From Petrosia ficiformis (lineage: Eukaryota; Porifera; Demospongiae; Haplosclerida; Petrosiidae): DNA of 64,000 bases. This document shows positions 25,801-38,060 of this stretch, piece by piece. Location: assembly GCA_947044365.1 (NCBI GenBank), contig OX345637.1, positions 6,969,201-7,033,200 of the forward strand, read 5' to 3'. Positions within the stretch are counted from its first letter, which is position 1, and the number at the start of each line of letters is the position of its first letter. The position numbers were made by a program, and so were the translations under genes. The notes under the pieces were generated by a model. It saw only the letters and a list, made by a program, of their open reading frames with translations. It did not search any database and was not told the origin of the DNA.

Positions 25801-26071
25801 ATGAACTCAAACATTGTACTGCTAATTCTTGCTGTCTCTATGACTTATCTTGTCATGGCTGAATATAAACACCAGAGAAAGGATGAAGGTACTACTTGTG
25901 CTCGCCTTGGATGTAAAAGAAACATTTTATCCAGATAAAGCAGAGTATTATGAATGGGACCAACTAGAGATTATGTTTGAACATAAAGAATCACTAGGGG
26001 TGAAAATCTGCTACAATGGTATCTGGATGTGTCTAAATAGGAACGAATTTAAATTCATACCATGTGTATAA
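25801..26071 (+). pseudogene. Small secreted protein, copy 2 (frameshifted)
   Basis: It starts MNSNIVLLILAVSMTYLVMA like the intact unit 1 gene. Relative to unit 1, 5 bp are missing after the TCAR-coding segment (near 25908), so translation ends after about 45 residues at a TAA near 25936. The downstream sequence, in another frame, still encodes PDKAEYYEWDQLEIM and the C-terminal cysteines. Confidence 0.7.
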
Positions 26072-26818
26072 TTCGATGTACATGAATTTACAGGAGTATA
26101 CATTTCATAATATTATTTTCATATTAGCTCATCAAGAAAATTAGGAAGAGTTGTTGTATAGTAAAGGCAGACTTTGATATTGGTGAATAATTAAAAGAAT
26201 TATTATTTATTTCTTACATCAATGTCTGAGTAAAATTTCAGGCAAAGTGAATGGAACTAAATAAACTGTTGCTCATTTTTCATTCAGTTTCAATCACTTG
26301 ATCCTTATATACCAGCTGAATTATTCTTCACGTATAATTACACAAAAAGCCCAAAACTAGCTGATAATTGAATTAGTATGTACACTTGTTTTTCATTCCA
26401 AGCTCCAGGGCTAAGTGGTTAATATAAATGTACCACACTGGGAATTTCATTATGGATTCTGGGTTCAAATCACAGCTAGTGGGTAGAGGGATTTCTTTCT
26501 GCTTATAGTAGAAATCAAAGCCAGGCTTAATATCTCTTCTCTAGTTTATGACATCTGTCCAACCATCCATCCACTACTAATTGAACAAGATAGTATGATG
26601 CATGTTCAGAGTCCACTGTCTACTTAGTAAACTTTTATTTTTGAAAAAAAAGACATTATCACACACTATAGCAAATATATCAGCAAAAAGAAAAGTAAAG
26701 CCTATTCAATAAAATGTATATACCAAAAAAACAGCTCAAATATACATATATAAAATAAACTTTTCCGTATGTTATAAGTCAGTTAGTCATGTGATGTGTC
26801 AATCAGCGACACACATTA
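26072..26818. other. Intergenic region between convergent genes, unit 2
   Basis: No gene seen. TTTATT at 26634-26639 is a candidate minus-strand poly(A) signal for receptor copy 2. Confidence 0.5.
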
Positions 26819-29800
26819 TCAGATGTTTTTCTCAATCCCTTCAGAGTCAAACTCATCATTTGCTCCATCATTTGATAGAACTAATAGATTGTCATCTTCT
26901 TGCTCCTTTCTTTGTAGAGAAGACAGAGATGTTGTCTGGGCATTTACAAGACCATGAATGTCTCTCTTTCCCTTAGATCTTTTGAAGAGCATGTAGGCAA
27001 CAAAACTACGTGTGTATCAAGAATATATTTATTGTAAAATGAGATGTAATATTGTATACCTGATGACCATCACTATTAATATGACCAGTAGAACGACAGT
27101 TATACACAAACCAATAAGATAACTATTATCTTTTATTCTTTTGGTTAATGTCATGGGAATTGGGGGGAACGGTCCTGATGTAGTAGCACTAGGAGGTATT
27201 CCTGATGTAGTAGCACTACAAGGTATTCCTGATGTAGTAGCACTAGGAGGTATTCCTGATGTAGTAGCACTAGGAGGTATCTCACTACAGGACACACCAG
27301 CAACATTCACATGCATATAAACCTCTCTTCCTTCATCAGGCAGAATGTGCGCAGCATCACATTTCGCTAGTGCAGATTCTGATCCATTACAAGCAACATT
27401 ACTCAAATGAACTGTTTTATTGGGTTTACCATATCGTGAATCAATAAAACTGACTGCGCCTGTGATACAACATAAAGAGTAAGTGTAACGTCACAATACC
27501 AGTGTTGACATTTACCATCTCTTGAATATCCTAGTTCATGACACACAACTGAAGCATCAGCGTCATTCCAGCCAAATACTGACACAAGACCCCAGAGATT
27601 AAAGTAACATACTTCAACAGTACCCTCTGTATCTTCTGTTCCTCCTACTAGTCTTGTAGTACCTTCTTCACATGCTGTAATAGTAAAGAGTGGACATTCA
27701 CTATTATCAGTGAAACTACAACATCATTCACCATCCTGACATACTACTCCAGCAACTTTATCACGAGAACAAGTGAAAGTTCCAAACTCTTGTTTAGTAC
27801 ACTCTAGTACAGTATTCTCATATCCTCTACATCCCATATTAGAGTATACAATAGGTACATTACCATCACCAAAATAGGAGTTAGTATAGACAGTGGGTTC
27901 TGATAATATACAAAGAAAAATGTTACATTACAGTGATTGTACTTATTATTAATATACCTGATAGTCCCAGACCAAGTTCTTTACACACAACATATGCATC
28001 AGTGAAATCGAATCCATCACCACATATACTACCCCATATATTGTTAGCACAAACTTCAATTCTACCCTCCTGTGTAATATCACCATCCTTTAGACGGACT
28101 GCTCCTTCCTCACAATTTGCAGATACTGGTAATTGCATATCTCATTAAGACATCAACCATTACATTGACACTCACCAGAGCATCTTATTCCAATGGCATT
28201 TAAACAAGTTGACTGACAGCTATCAGCTAGATTACAATCACTCAAGCTGACATGTGCCTGTTCACCAGAACATGTGAAATTCTCGAAAAGACTAGTGTTT
28301 GATGCAAGAGGATTAAACCTTCCATCAGTGAAAATAGACACCGCTATGAAAATAAGAATATAGGATCATAATCAGTTATATATTAATAACAGATAACGTA
28401 CGGTCATAATCTACAAATCCTAGTTGTCTACATACCACTGTAGCTTCCCTCTCGTCCAGTGAACAGAATGGAGACCAATTTCCCTTGTAACAGTATTGCA
28501 ATACACCTTCACCAATGTTAGCTTTGTCACCAGTCAGTTGTATCTCTCCATTAACACAGGATGTTCCTCCCGTTGGTGGAGCTACACATGTAATTGGAAC
28601 ATAACATTTGACTCCAGCTACTTCCACCATGTCTAATTTATCCTTTCCCTCTTGAAGAGAATATGATGTTTGAGTACACTCATCAATACTCTCCTCATCT
28701 CCAGTACATTGAACATTAGTCAAGTGAACTGTTTTGGCTGGTTTACCATATTGTGAACCACCATATGCAGTACTACCTAATATATGTGGTATACAGTTCT
28801 GTACACTTTATTTCAACTCTTACACAATTATGTACCTTCCACCTCATATCCAAGCTGTTTACAAACAATTTCAGCATCCTTGTCACTCCATCCTGCTTCC
28901 TCAATGAGACCCCATAGATTATCAAAACACACTTCTACTGTTCCTTCATTCTTGTTATTTCCTCCTACCAGCTGTATATCACCATCTTCACAATCTATAT
29001 GTATGTATTATATGAGATTTTTTCACAGGAGGATCTCATAAATTCAGAATTACCATATCCACACAACAGTCCAGCTACATTGTTACGTGAACATGAGAAG
29101 CCAAGGTAGCTATCCTTTCCACATTCAGTAATATCATTTTCCCACCCTCCACATTTCAAATTAGAATACACAATAGGATATTTTCCATCACCAAAGTACG
29201 ATCCAGGAAATACAATAGGTTCTAAAAAATGTATTGTTCTAAGACAGTAGTAATGCATGTGATATGTTATACCTAGTTCAGGATATCCCATCTGCTGACA
29301 GACTACATGAGCATCAGTCTTGTCCCATCCATCATCACACACACTACCCCATACTTGATTAACGCATATCTCCACTCTACCCTCTTGTTCAATAATACCA
29401 TCAACTATTCTAACTGTTCCTTCTTCACATGTTCCAGTATCTGCGAAAAATAAAATAACAAATTATGTAATTAATTGATGGAGAAGAAACAATTATCATA
29501 CCATAACACCTCAGTCCAATATTGGTATAGGGACACCATGGTAGACAACTGTCATCAGGTTGATAAACAGTACATTCTGACAGAGAGTTCTCTGAACCAC
29601 TACATGTGATGTTTTGTACTAAACTATAGTTTAGTAGTGTACCATACTCTCCATTCTCTGCAAGAGCTCCCCCTGTTATAAATAAATAACTTTAGCATCT
29701 CATTAAGACACAATATTTTTACATGAGTATTGAGTGTGTCCAAAATGTCTGCAAGCAACAGTAGCTGTTCTTTCATCCATTGTACACACTGGAGTCCACC

Positions 29801-32800
29801 AATTACCATTACAGTACTCAAATCTTCCTTCAGTGGTTGATGTATTGCTATTATTTATTAGTCTGAAAGTTCCAAGACTACCACAAGCATCATTTGGATC
29901 AATATCAGGATTCTCAATGCATGGAGGTTCAGTGGGTGGGTCATATTTACAATCCACACCAACAACATCAGTTCCGTTCAATATTTTTTTACGAAGACTA
30001 AAGGATAATTGAGTTCTAGTGCAATCAGCAAGGTGATCTTCATTTCCTATACAACTGACATCTTTGAAATGGATGACCTTATTAGGTTTACCATAATATG
30101 AACCATGCATTGGTAGAGCAACTGTATAGAAATAGACATATCATCATAATATACATATATCAATATAGAATTAAGACTCTTACTTCCATCTGCATGTCCA
30201 AGTTGACTACAAACAACTTTAGCATCTCCGTCATTCCAACCTGTATCTCCCACAAGACCCCAAAGATTATCATAACATACTTCAACAGTTCCCTCATTAG
30301 TATAGTCACCTCCCACAAGTCTCACATCACCATCTTCACATCCTAATAATTATGACAATATATTGTGTGTACCTGCGTGTGTATGTATGATATGAGCTGA
30401 CCTTCTTTGCAAAGAACACCAGCAACATAACTTGAGTAACAAGTGAAACTTGGATAGATGCTCTTTGAACACTCATATATGTTTTGTTCCCATCCACTAC
30501 AGTGTACAGAACTCCATACAACAGGTCCATAACCACTTCCATAGTAAGAATAGTAATAAATCAATGGATCTACAAGAGTATAATTATGTAGAAGATAAGA
30601 CAGTTTTGACAGGTTATTTAATTACTTATTTGTGTACATGCATATATTTAGTGTTACTTGACAGTTAATTTTTATTAATAGGTGATTAATATCTGTGTTA
30701 CCATGTGCTTGTTCTTAGATCTTTCTGGAACATTCTACTGAGTCTAGAACATTCTCATGTGTATAAAAGTGTGATTTTGTTTATATATTAGTCAGTTCAC
30801 TTACTTGGTTACTCTGTCTGTTAGTTGGTTGTTTTTTAATTATATTGTCATCAATAACTCTAGCAACATGCAAAGACCGTTGAGCAACTTTGCCCCAATT
30901 TTCCAATATAAATATAGGTTATACACGTAGTTGAAGGGATTTGCGTTATTTAGATTCCAAGGGCAAAGCACAATGAATGCTAAATAGCTTGAATCCTGAC
31001 AAATAGAGCTACATCCATAGATAATGGATAACTTTGCTGAGTTGTGGTATTTAAATTGCTGACCCATAACATATTCATAGCCAAATTACCGCCAAATTGA
31101 GTGAACCCACAATGCACTGCTAGGTTGTTGTTTGTGGTTTCCACTATACAGGGATTTATATTATGAATACATCCCTCATTAGAGCTTCTAATGCTATGAT
31201 TTTTATCATAATTAATGTATTGTGTCTGTGCTCTGTAATATACATGACATACTTGGACCATCATATCCCAAAGAATTACAGAAGACATAACCATCAATAG
31301 CACTCCATGATGAATGACATATTGAACCCCATACGCCATTGATACAGACCTCAGGTCTTCCTTCTTGTTCAATGACTCCATCAACAAGTCGTACTTCACC
31401 ATCAGTACATTCACCAGGATCTGTGATAGGAATAAAGTCATACTCAATATGTGCATAAGATATGAATGTAGTTTTACTAACTATAACATCTTAGTCCATA
31501 CTCTGTTCCACATGTTGATATTGATATGTAACAACCACTACTCCCTTTATTGTATACAGAACAGTCATCAAGATCAGTATGTCCACTGTTACAATAGATA
31601 TAGTTCAAATTGCTCTTATTATTACTCCGGCCAAATCTTTCATCAATAAATATTGTACTCCCTGTGTAATAACATGTTTGATGAATCTGATGGATAAAAT
31701 AAATATTCCTACAAGTGTATTGAGTGTATCCCAATTTTTGACACATGAGAGAAGCTGTGTAAGAATTCAGTGAACACACAGGAGCCCAACTATTATGATA
31801 ACAATACTCTACCCTTCCTTCATTTTCTGTTTCTCCATCGACCAAACGAACTTTACCACTTTTACAGTCATCACCTGTCGAGTGAGATATTATATCTAAC
31901 AAGACATTTCGAGTTATCCAATTGTTCAGGATTTTCCAACATGTTATATGTATACATATAAAACATACACATACTATTTACCTTCACTTGGATCATAACA
32001 GACTATTCCTAAATTATTATAGTAATTGCCACAACTATTCCACCAATAATGATATTTATAACATTGAGACAAGCTAGTATGGTAACTGTAACAGTTATAG
32101 TAATTGTTGTCATTGTAGTAACTGTATCCATAATAGAAACCACCATTGTATCTTGTGGCTAATAGACACATAATATGAAAATATGATGACATTTTATATG
32201 TCACTTACTCACTGCTCCAGGATATCCTAACTCTAAACATACTAATTTAGCGACATAGCAACTAGCGTAGCAAAATGAATACCATGTACTACCAATACAT
32301 ATTTGAGCAACACCTTCATTAGGGGGAGTATTATATGCACTCCATAGTCGGAGATCCCCAGCAGTGCATGATGGACCAATTGCTATATGAAAAGTCACAT
32401 GTTAAATCATATGATAAGTTACAATAGCTAGATACTTACAGTAACATCTCACTCCTGCATCATTAGAATGACTACAGCTATGATTGCCTAGCCCAGTACT
32501 GGAACAATTAAACAAACTTGTTTCACTTCCAGAACATGCCAAATAATTCATCCATATATTTTCTGATCCATTACCAAAGTATGAATTACTGTAATAATCA
32601 AAATATGTGCTGTCATATCCTAGTTGTCTGCATGCTACTTTAGCATCATTATAGCTCCATCCATTATCACACACTGTTCCCCATTCATTATTGTGACAGA
32701 CTTCAACTCGTCCCTCACTCCTTCCATAACTGTTGATAGAGAAGGTAGCAAGTCGTATGTCACCAGCTGTACAACCACCACCAACTAAAAAAAGGAAGTT

Positions 32801-35574
32801 TACTTCATTACAGTGTGACTATCATGTGATACTTACATGGACAGAAGACACCAGCCATCTCACCATATCCACAATAGGTGACTCCAATACCATAAGTATG
32901 ACTACAGTCAATGAGTTTACTCTCAGATCCACCACAATACATATAGTCTAACCAAATGGTACCATTACCATATCCATAATATGAGTAGGATCTGTATACA
33001 GCATCTATATGATTATGTAAATAAATTTATGTGACTGGTATCAGAGGATGAGTTGTTCCCCCAGATGTGACATCCCCTGAACATGTAATCCTATGACCAC
33101 ATGTAACATGATCATAGGTTGATGTAACCCTTTACTAAGATCATGCGTCTCCTTTCAGAATGCATTTGTAAGGATGCATTAAAACACCAGACTGCACACA
33201 GTTGTATTTCCATAGGTGCATGAAGGTCATAAATATTGGGGAGGCTGTATGAGGACTGCTAACATAAGATGGTGCACAGTCCACATAGGGTGGCAGTATT
33301 GGTGCACAGATTTCTAGGTCTTCTATAGCAATTTTACAGTGAAAATCCAATTATAATCTACGCAAATTATCTCTAATACACTTTTTCCAATCACTGACCG
33401 TTTGTGTGCAATAACCAGGGCCGCTGAGATGTTGAAAGCGGCAGCCAAAATTTTTTAAAGATAATTAATTTTCATAGTGGGTGTGATTAATTAATTAACT
33501 GAGCAATAATTGCTCGTTCAGCATTACACGTATCACGTCACCTCTTTTTCGTTACTACCATATCGCTGTTTCAGTATAAATAATTATAACTATTATTATT
33601 GTTTTATCTAGCTTGTAACTCATCTATATAATAATGGTCAAAACGTTTGGGGCCCCAAGAGAATGTGGGCCCCGGGGCAGTTGCCCCTGTTGCCCCCCCC
33701 CCCCCCCCCTCTCAGTGGCCCTGGCAATAACGTCGGTAAATCTATACAAGTGTTACTCTTGTATAACAAAAGGCTTTTGTAATATTGGTTTGGTGATATT
33801 TGGTTGCCATAATTTCTCCTTTCTTTATCAATATGAATGGTTTAAGCGGATACGTATATGTGTTCTTGTAATACATGCCCAGCGGGTTAAAAATAACAAA
33901 TAACACTAGCTATTTACCAGCAATAATACAGAAGAGTTTATACAACAATTGTTCCCCTGAATTTAACTTAGAGAATAATAAAAAACATTTTTAAAAATGA
34001 AAGAGCATGTAGGGATATAAATCGAAACCGAAAAAGCACAGGAACATGATGGCTTTGGTAACAGAATTAAATACCACTTCCACATACGTAACAACTCTAC
34101 ATAAGTATTGCTTCTTTGCCTTTACTTTAGTCTAGCCATATATATTCATGTATGATTGTTATAAGTTATATGTATATTTTAACTTATATGTATATATTAG
34201 CAGACATTTCAACTTACCAATTTCAATGGAAATGTATATGAGCGGCCATGTTTTTTCGGGCCATCCCTACATAGAGATTACTGTTCTCTCTGATAAATTT
34301 GTATTTGTGATAATACTACTTCACAAATGTAGAAATGATTTACTACTTAATAATATGTCTATTCCTAGTATCGTGCTGCCAACGTATTGTTAAAAATGAG
34401 GACTTAGCAAGCGGTTGTGCTGACTCAGCATGCAGGGAATCCTGTACCAATCAAATTCAAATATACTGCTGGTAACATCATCAAATAATAGATGTAATGT
34501 ATGCCTGAAAATGTGAAAATGTATTTAATATGAAATGCGTGGGTGATTATCATTTTATGGTTCACAACTCGAATGTTGTGCTTTGTGCTTTGACCAGACG
34601 CCCACCTTTCGATGAGATTTCTAAGAGTAAATAGATTATTATTTGCACTGGAAGTTCCAAAACATGAGTGTATGAACGTGATAGTACGACATTTCTGTAA
34701 GTTTTCTATATCATTGGATGAGAGAGGTCTTAAAATTACCCTCCATAAGGTTGTGTATACTAACGTAGCCACGCCAGTCATGCGCTCTATGGAATAAGCC
34801 TGAAACGTAAGGGGTATATAGCCTTGCTTGCCAACGCGACGTTCTGTACTTATAAAGTGGTGCTTCGGCGACGCGAGACTACACAGAGCATACTCTTCAA
34901 CAATTACACAATAATAATCTGTATTATATATATATTAGCTAGTGCATATACAAACTTGAAATGGAGAATCCTAGTTGTCTACATACAACTTGAGCATCGC
35001 GACGCGAGACTACACAGAGCATACTCTTCAACAATTACACAATAATAATCTGTATTATTATTAGCTAGTGCATATACAAACTTGAAATGGAGAATCCTAG
35101 TTGTCTACATACAACTTGAGCATCGCGACGCGAGACTACACAGAGCATACTCTTCAACAATTACACAATAATAATCTGTATTATTATTAGCTAGTGCATA
35201 TACAAACTTGAAATGGAGAATCCTAGTTGTCTACATACAACTTCAGCATCATAAAAGTCCCAACTGTTATCACATACCCATCCCCATTCATCATCAATAC
35301 AGATCTGTACATTACCCTCATAACTTCCAGAGCCTCCGACAAGACGTAGATCACCACGAGTGCACTGTGACTCTGTGTTTAACAATAGTATACAATTATT
35401 AATAGATTTTTTAAATATTTGCAGCAAATAATTATATGCAAACTTTTCAATAATACTGCAGGAAAATGTTAACATAGAGATACAAGTACATCATATTTTC
35501 ATATACCTGCACGAGAAGTAAGAATTGCAAGAAAACACACAAGTACAACTGCTGCCACAGACATCTTTATAGAT
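26819..35574 (-). CDS. SRCR-repeat type I membrane receptor, copy 2 (intact)
   Basis: Exons 5' to 3': 35574-35517, 35372-35208, 33004-32837, 32784-32440, 32382-32209, 32158-31982, 31874-31713, 31661-31482, 31420-31253, 30569-30402, 30342-30184, 30121-29723, 29672-29502, 29440-29273, 29221-29054, 28994-28836, 28776-28402, 28343-28176, 28125-27958, 27899-27732, 27674-27516, 27459-27060, 27005-26819. They sum to 4614 nt: 1537 residues plus stop. Signal peptide 1-19 ([19 protein letters not shown]); twelve SRCR domains to about residue 1400; stalk of SATTSGIPP repeats about 1403-1440; transmembrane helix about 1456-1483 ([17 protein letters not shown]); tail of 54 residues starting KRSKGKRD, without tyrosine. 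Domain 2 lies in one exon; the others are each split by a phase 1 intron, the pattern of group A SRCR domains. In animals such proteins act as ligand-binding or recognition receptors at the cell surface; the ligand is unknown. I saw no stop or frameshift. Confidence 0.88.
27170..27282 (-). repeat. Stalk-coding repeats, receptor copy 2
   Basis: Four in-frame repeats of about 27 bp encoding SATTSGIPP or close variants, one with Cys in place of the second Pro. This is the shortest and most regular version of the stalk. Confidence 0.85.
30584..30906 (+). mobile_element. LTR-like insertion with promoter elements, copy 2 intron
   Basis: 323 bp present in the domain 5 intron of copies 2 and 3 and absent from copy 1. 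It is flanked by TATAA on both sides (30579-30583 and 30907-30911); copy 1 has a single TATAA at 12631. Inside are a perfect TTC-N2-GAA-N2-TTC heat-shock-type element (30723-30735), a second GAACATTC (30747-30754) and TATAAAA (30762-30768). A 5-bp duplication, this length and a promoter suggest a solo LTR, but the ends do not read TG...CA. Confidence 0.6.
30723..30768 (+). promoter_or_regulatory. Heat-shock-like elements and TATA box
   Basis: TTC-TG-GAA-CA-TTC at 30723-30735, GAACATTC at 30747-30754, then TATAAAA at 30762-30768. This spacing is that of a compact heat-shock promoter reading rightwards, opposite to the host receptor gene. The same set is in copy 3 (45648-45693). Activity is inferred. 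Confidence 0.55.
33005..33415. other. Intron sequence, receptor copy 2
   Basis: No gene seen. It is homologous to 14693-15109 and 47921-48330. Confidence 0.5.
33416..33723. mobile_element. hAT-like MITE with perfect 8-bp target duplication
   Basis: 308 bp with ends CAGGGCCGCTGAGA and TCTCAGTGGCCCTG. The target duplication GCAATAAC occurs at 33408-33415 and 33724-33731. Copies 1 and 3 hold the uninterrupted site (GCAATAAC near 15102, GCAATGAC near 48325). The CAG start and 8-bp duplication identify hAT. It includes a long C run at about 33693-33709. Confidence 0.88.
33995..34275. mobile_element. Family G MITE, deleted copy
   Basis: It begins GCATGTAGGGATATAAATCG and ends CGGGCCATCCCTACATAG. 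The right half of the central palindrome present in copy 1 (15370-15655) is missing. Confidence 0.55.
34870..35207. repeat. Tandem repeat of about 126 bp containing an exon end, copy 2
   Basis: Nearly three tandem units, each with GACGCGAGACTACACAGAGC and a copy of the exon 2 3' end plus donor. The last unit abuts the true exon 2 at 35208. Confidence 0.8.
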
Positions 35575-35961
35575 CCTTGTAGATGAAATTTTGCTGAGTT
35601 GCTTTACCGGTCGTGCAAACAAGTAATACTGTAAATCACGCGTTGTGCTTGGTTGTTGAGTTTAATTTATAGAAAATAATCGATGGATATGAATATTAAT
35701 CGCATTCCATAATGGTCGTCTAGGTTATGATTGCATGGTAATTATAATCCAATTTCAATTATCCTTACATAGATATACAAAGAAGCAAAATAAGTTAAAT
35801 AACATTTTAATTAAATCATTTTAGGTCTTCTTTGTGCATCTATTATGATATATTGGACATGATAATTGATTATAGTACAATTTGATTAGTGTGCAGGGAA
35901 TCTGCACATCAATCAAATTCAAGTATATATACATCAAAAATAATAGACAAATATCGTCAGG

Positions 35962-36212
35962 CAGAATAGCTAGCGATTAGTTCCAGTTTCTAAGTAAGCT
36001 ACACAGCTTTCTTTCTGCTGGTGTGTAGAGCTTGATCGCGCGTTCTTTTACGCGCCACGCCCATTAATTGACCGAGCCCCGGGAATGATGTAACTTCCTT
36101 AACTACGTATACAACGCATACTCGCGTAGGTGACACAAACATATATATATATAAACATACATCGAACCCGTGGGAAAGCAATCATAGGGATGGCCCTACG
36201 GGCCATAAAAAT
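35962..36212. mobile_element. MITE, family F, 5'-truncated copy
   Basis: It corresponds to the right half of the element at 22098-22553. It is bracketed by a direct repeat of about 20 bp (AAAATAATAGACAAATATCG at about 35937 and again at about 36208), which copy 1 has only on the right. Confidence 0.6.
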
Positions 36213-36904
36213 AATAGACAAATATCGTATGATCAGATCTGTGACATGTGCTTGAAAAAGACATAGGAATATTTGTTCTGGCAATTAAGATAAGCCCTTT
36301 TATCACTGATGGCTATATACCATCCTTTATAATAATCCAATAATTGTAATTTTTTACTCTGTCTAATAGATGTACAAAGAAGCAGAATTAAATGATTTTA
36401 GGTTTCCAAACCTTTTTTGTGCATCTAATATGAGATATTAGGAATGATAATTGATTATGATTGGTACATATATATCTTCTACAATTTTAATATAATTAAT
36501 ACAAAGTATCTACCGTGTTAGATGTATGTGTTTGAACAACCAACTAATTGTTAAATCCTTGCAACTGTGCTAACCAATCCATTTGTCACTTTAACAATTC
36601 CATTTTTGCAGTGTATACTATTGTTATTTGATACCTGGTGACTGACATCAAGTATGGGAAAGTAACTAGTCTCTGATATTTCGCCATTGGCAGGCGTGGC
36701 AGGACACATTTGTGAATGATCACATGTTCTGGACTAATAAATAATCACATGACATGCATGCTGAGCAAAACTAAGAAATTGCTAGAAAGTCACCAGTCTC
36801 ATACCCAGCCACCCACTACATGGAGAAGCATCTGGTGACTTTCTTGGTTGTGCTGGCACTACCATTCAATAAAAAACAATGGAAACAAGAATTCATTTTC
36901 AATA

Positions 36905-37440
36905 AAAATGAAAGATGTAGGAATGTCAAAACCCAAGTATTAAAGTAAACTATGTGAACAAGTTTGGGAGGTTAATGTACGTAGTACCCAAAATTTAACA
37001 AACCACTTCCATATAACCCTACATAAGTACAGCCCTTTGTATTTTGCTTTGTAGTACGTGGTGTAAGTACGTGTACTTATGTAGGGTTATATGGAAGTGG
37101 TTTGTTTAATTTTGAATACTACATTAACCTCCTGACATACTTTTTGGGTTTTGTCCTCCCTACATCTTCCATTTTTATTGGAAAATGTTTTTTATTATTC
37201 TTTTAAATAATAGCTAACTAATAATTATGAAGATTTTGCTAGTTTTGCTACTCAGTTGCCAGAAGCTCTGCCTTAAAGATAATCTCCAACTGTCTAGAAG
37301 ATGCTGTTAGTCACAAAAACACTAGATATCAAAAGGTATGTGTGTATTAAGACTTGTCTATAATTTTAGCAGAGATTTCAGCTCATCACTTGCAACTTGA
37401 TTGAAATGAAGGGCGGCCATTTTTTTCGTGCCATCCCTAC
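36905..37440. mobile_element. Palindromic MITE, family G, unit 2/3 spacer
   Basis: Nearly identical to 23235-23770, with the same central palindrome around CATAACCCTACATAAGTAC and its mirror. Confidence 0.65.
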
Positions 37441-37674
37441 ATAGAGAGTACTACTGTACTCTCTGATACATCCACATGTACATGTATATATATATAAAAT
37501 TATATCATTATAATGAATCATATCATAGCATGTTATTGCTTATTGAACATTAATAAAATAACAAATGTTCAAAAATATATATAGATATATATCCTTTCTT
37601 CATAGCTACTCTGATCACTATAAAAAACTGATATGACCAGGTTAGATGAGTTTCATTCTTATAACGTGAAACAA

Positions 37675-38060
37675 ATAGTTTTTATGGCCCGTAGTTAAGG
37701 AAGTTGTGTCATTCCCGGGGGCTTGGTCAATTTTAATGGGTGTGGCGCGTAAACGAACGCGCGCTCGAGCTCTACATACCAGCACTGTCCAGCAGAAAGA
37801 AAGCTAAGTAGCTTACGTAGCAACTGGAACTAATAGTTAGCTATTCTGCCTGAAATATATTCCTAAAGTTCTACAAGGTCCTTTGAAAGGTCAAGAGAGT
37901 AGATAATCAAACTAATAAGCTGTTGTCTTTCATGCTTGATAAAGTCAGCCATGATCACTGAATGCTGGACGCCATAAAGCAGTCATAGGGATACTTTTAT
38001 CTTCACTTAAATTTGTAAAGCAATCATAGGGATGTTTTTTTTCTCTATATACACTTGTTA
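37675..38060. mobile_element. MITE, family F, inverted copy
   Basis: It reads as the reverse complement of 22098-22460: a TTCCCGGGGGCTTGGTCAAT stretch, then AAAGCAATCATAGGGATG near 38018. It interrupts the non-coding block that is continuous in unit 2 near 24010. Confidence 0.65.

Noticed and set aside
30980..31456. 158-codon minus-strand ORF repeated at 45905-46381
   Set aside because: It spans an intron and reads SRCR exon 9 in the wrong frame; the correct frame gives the cysteine pattern with splice sites.
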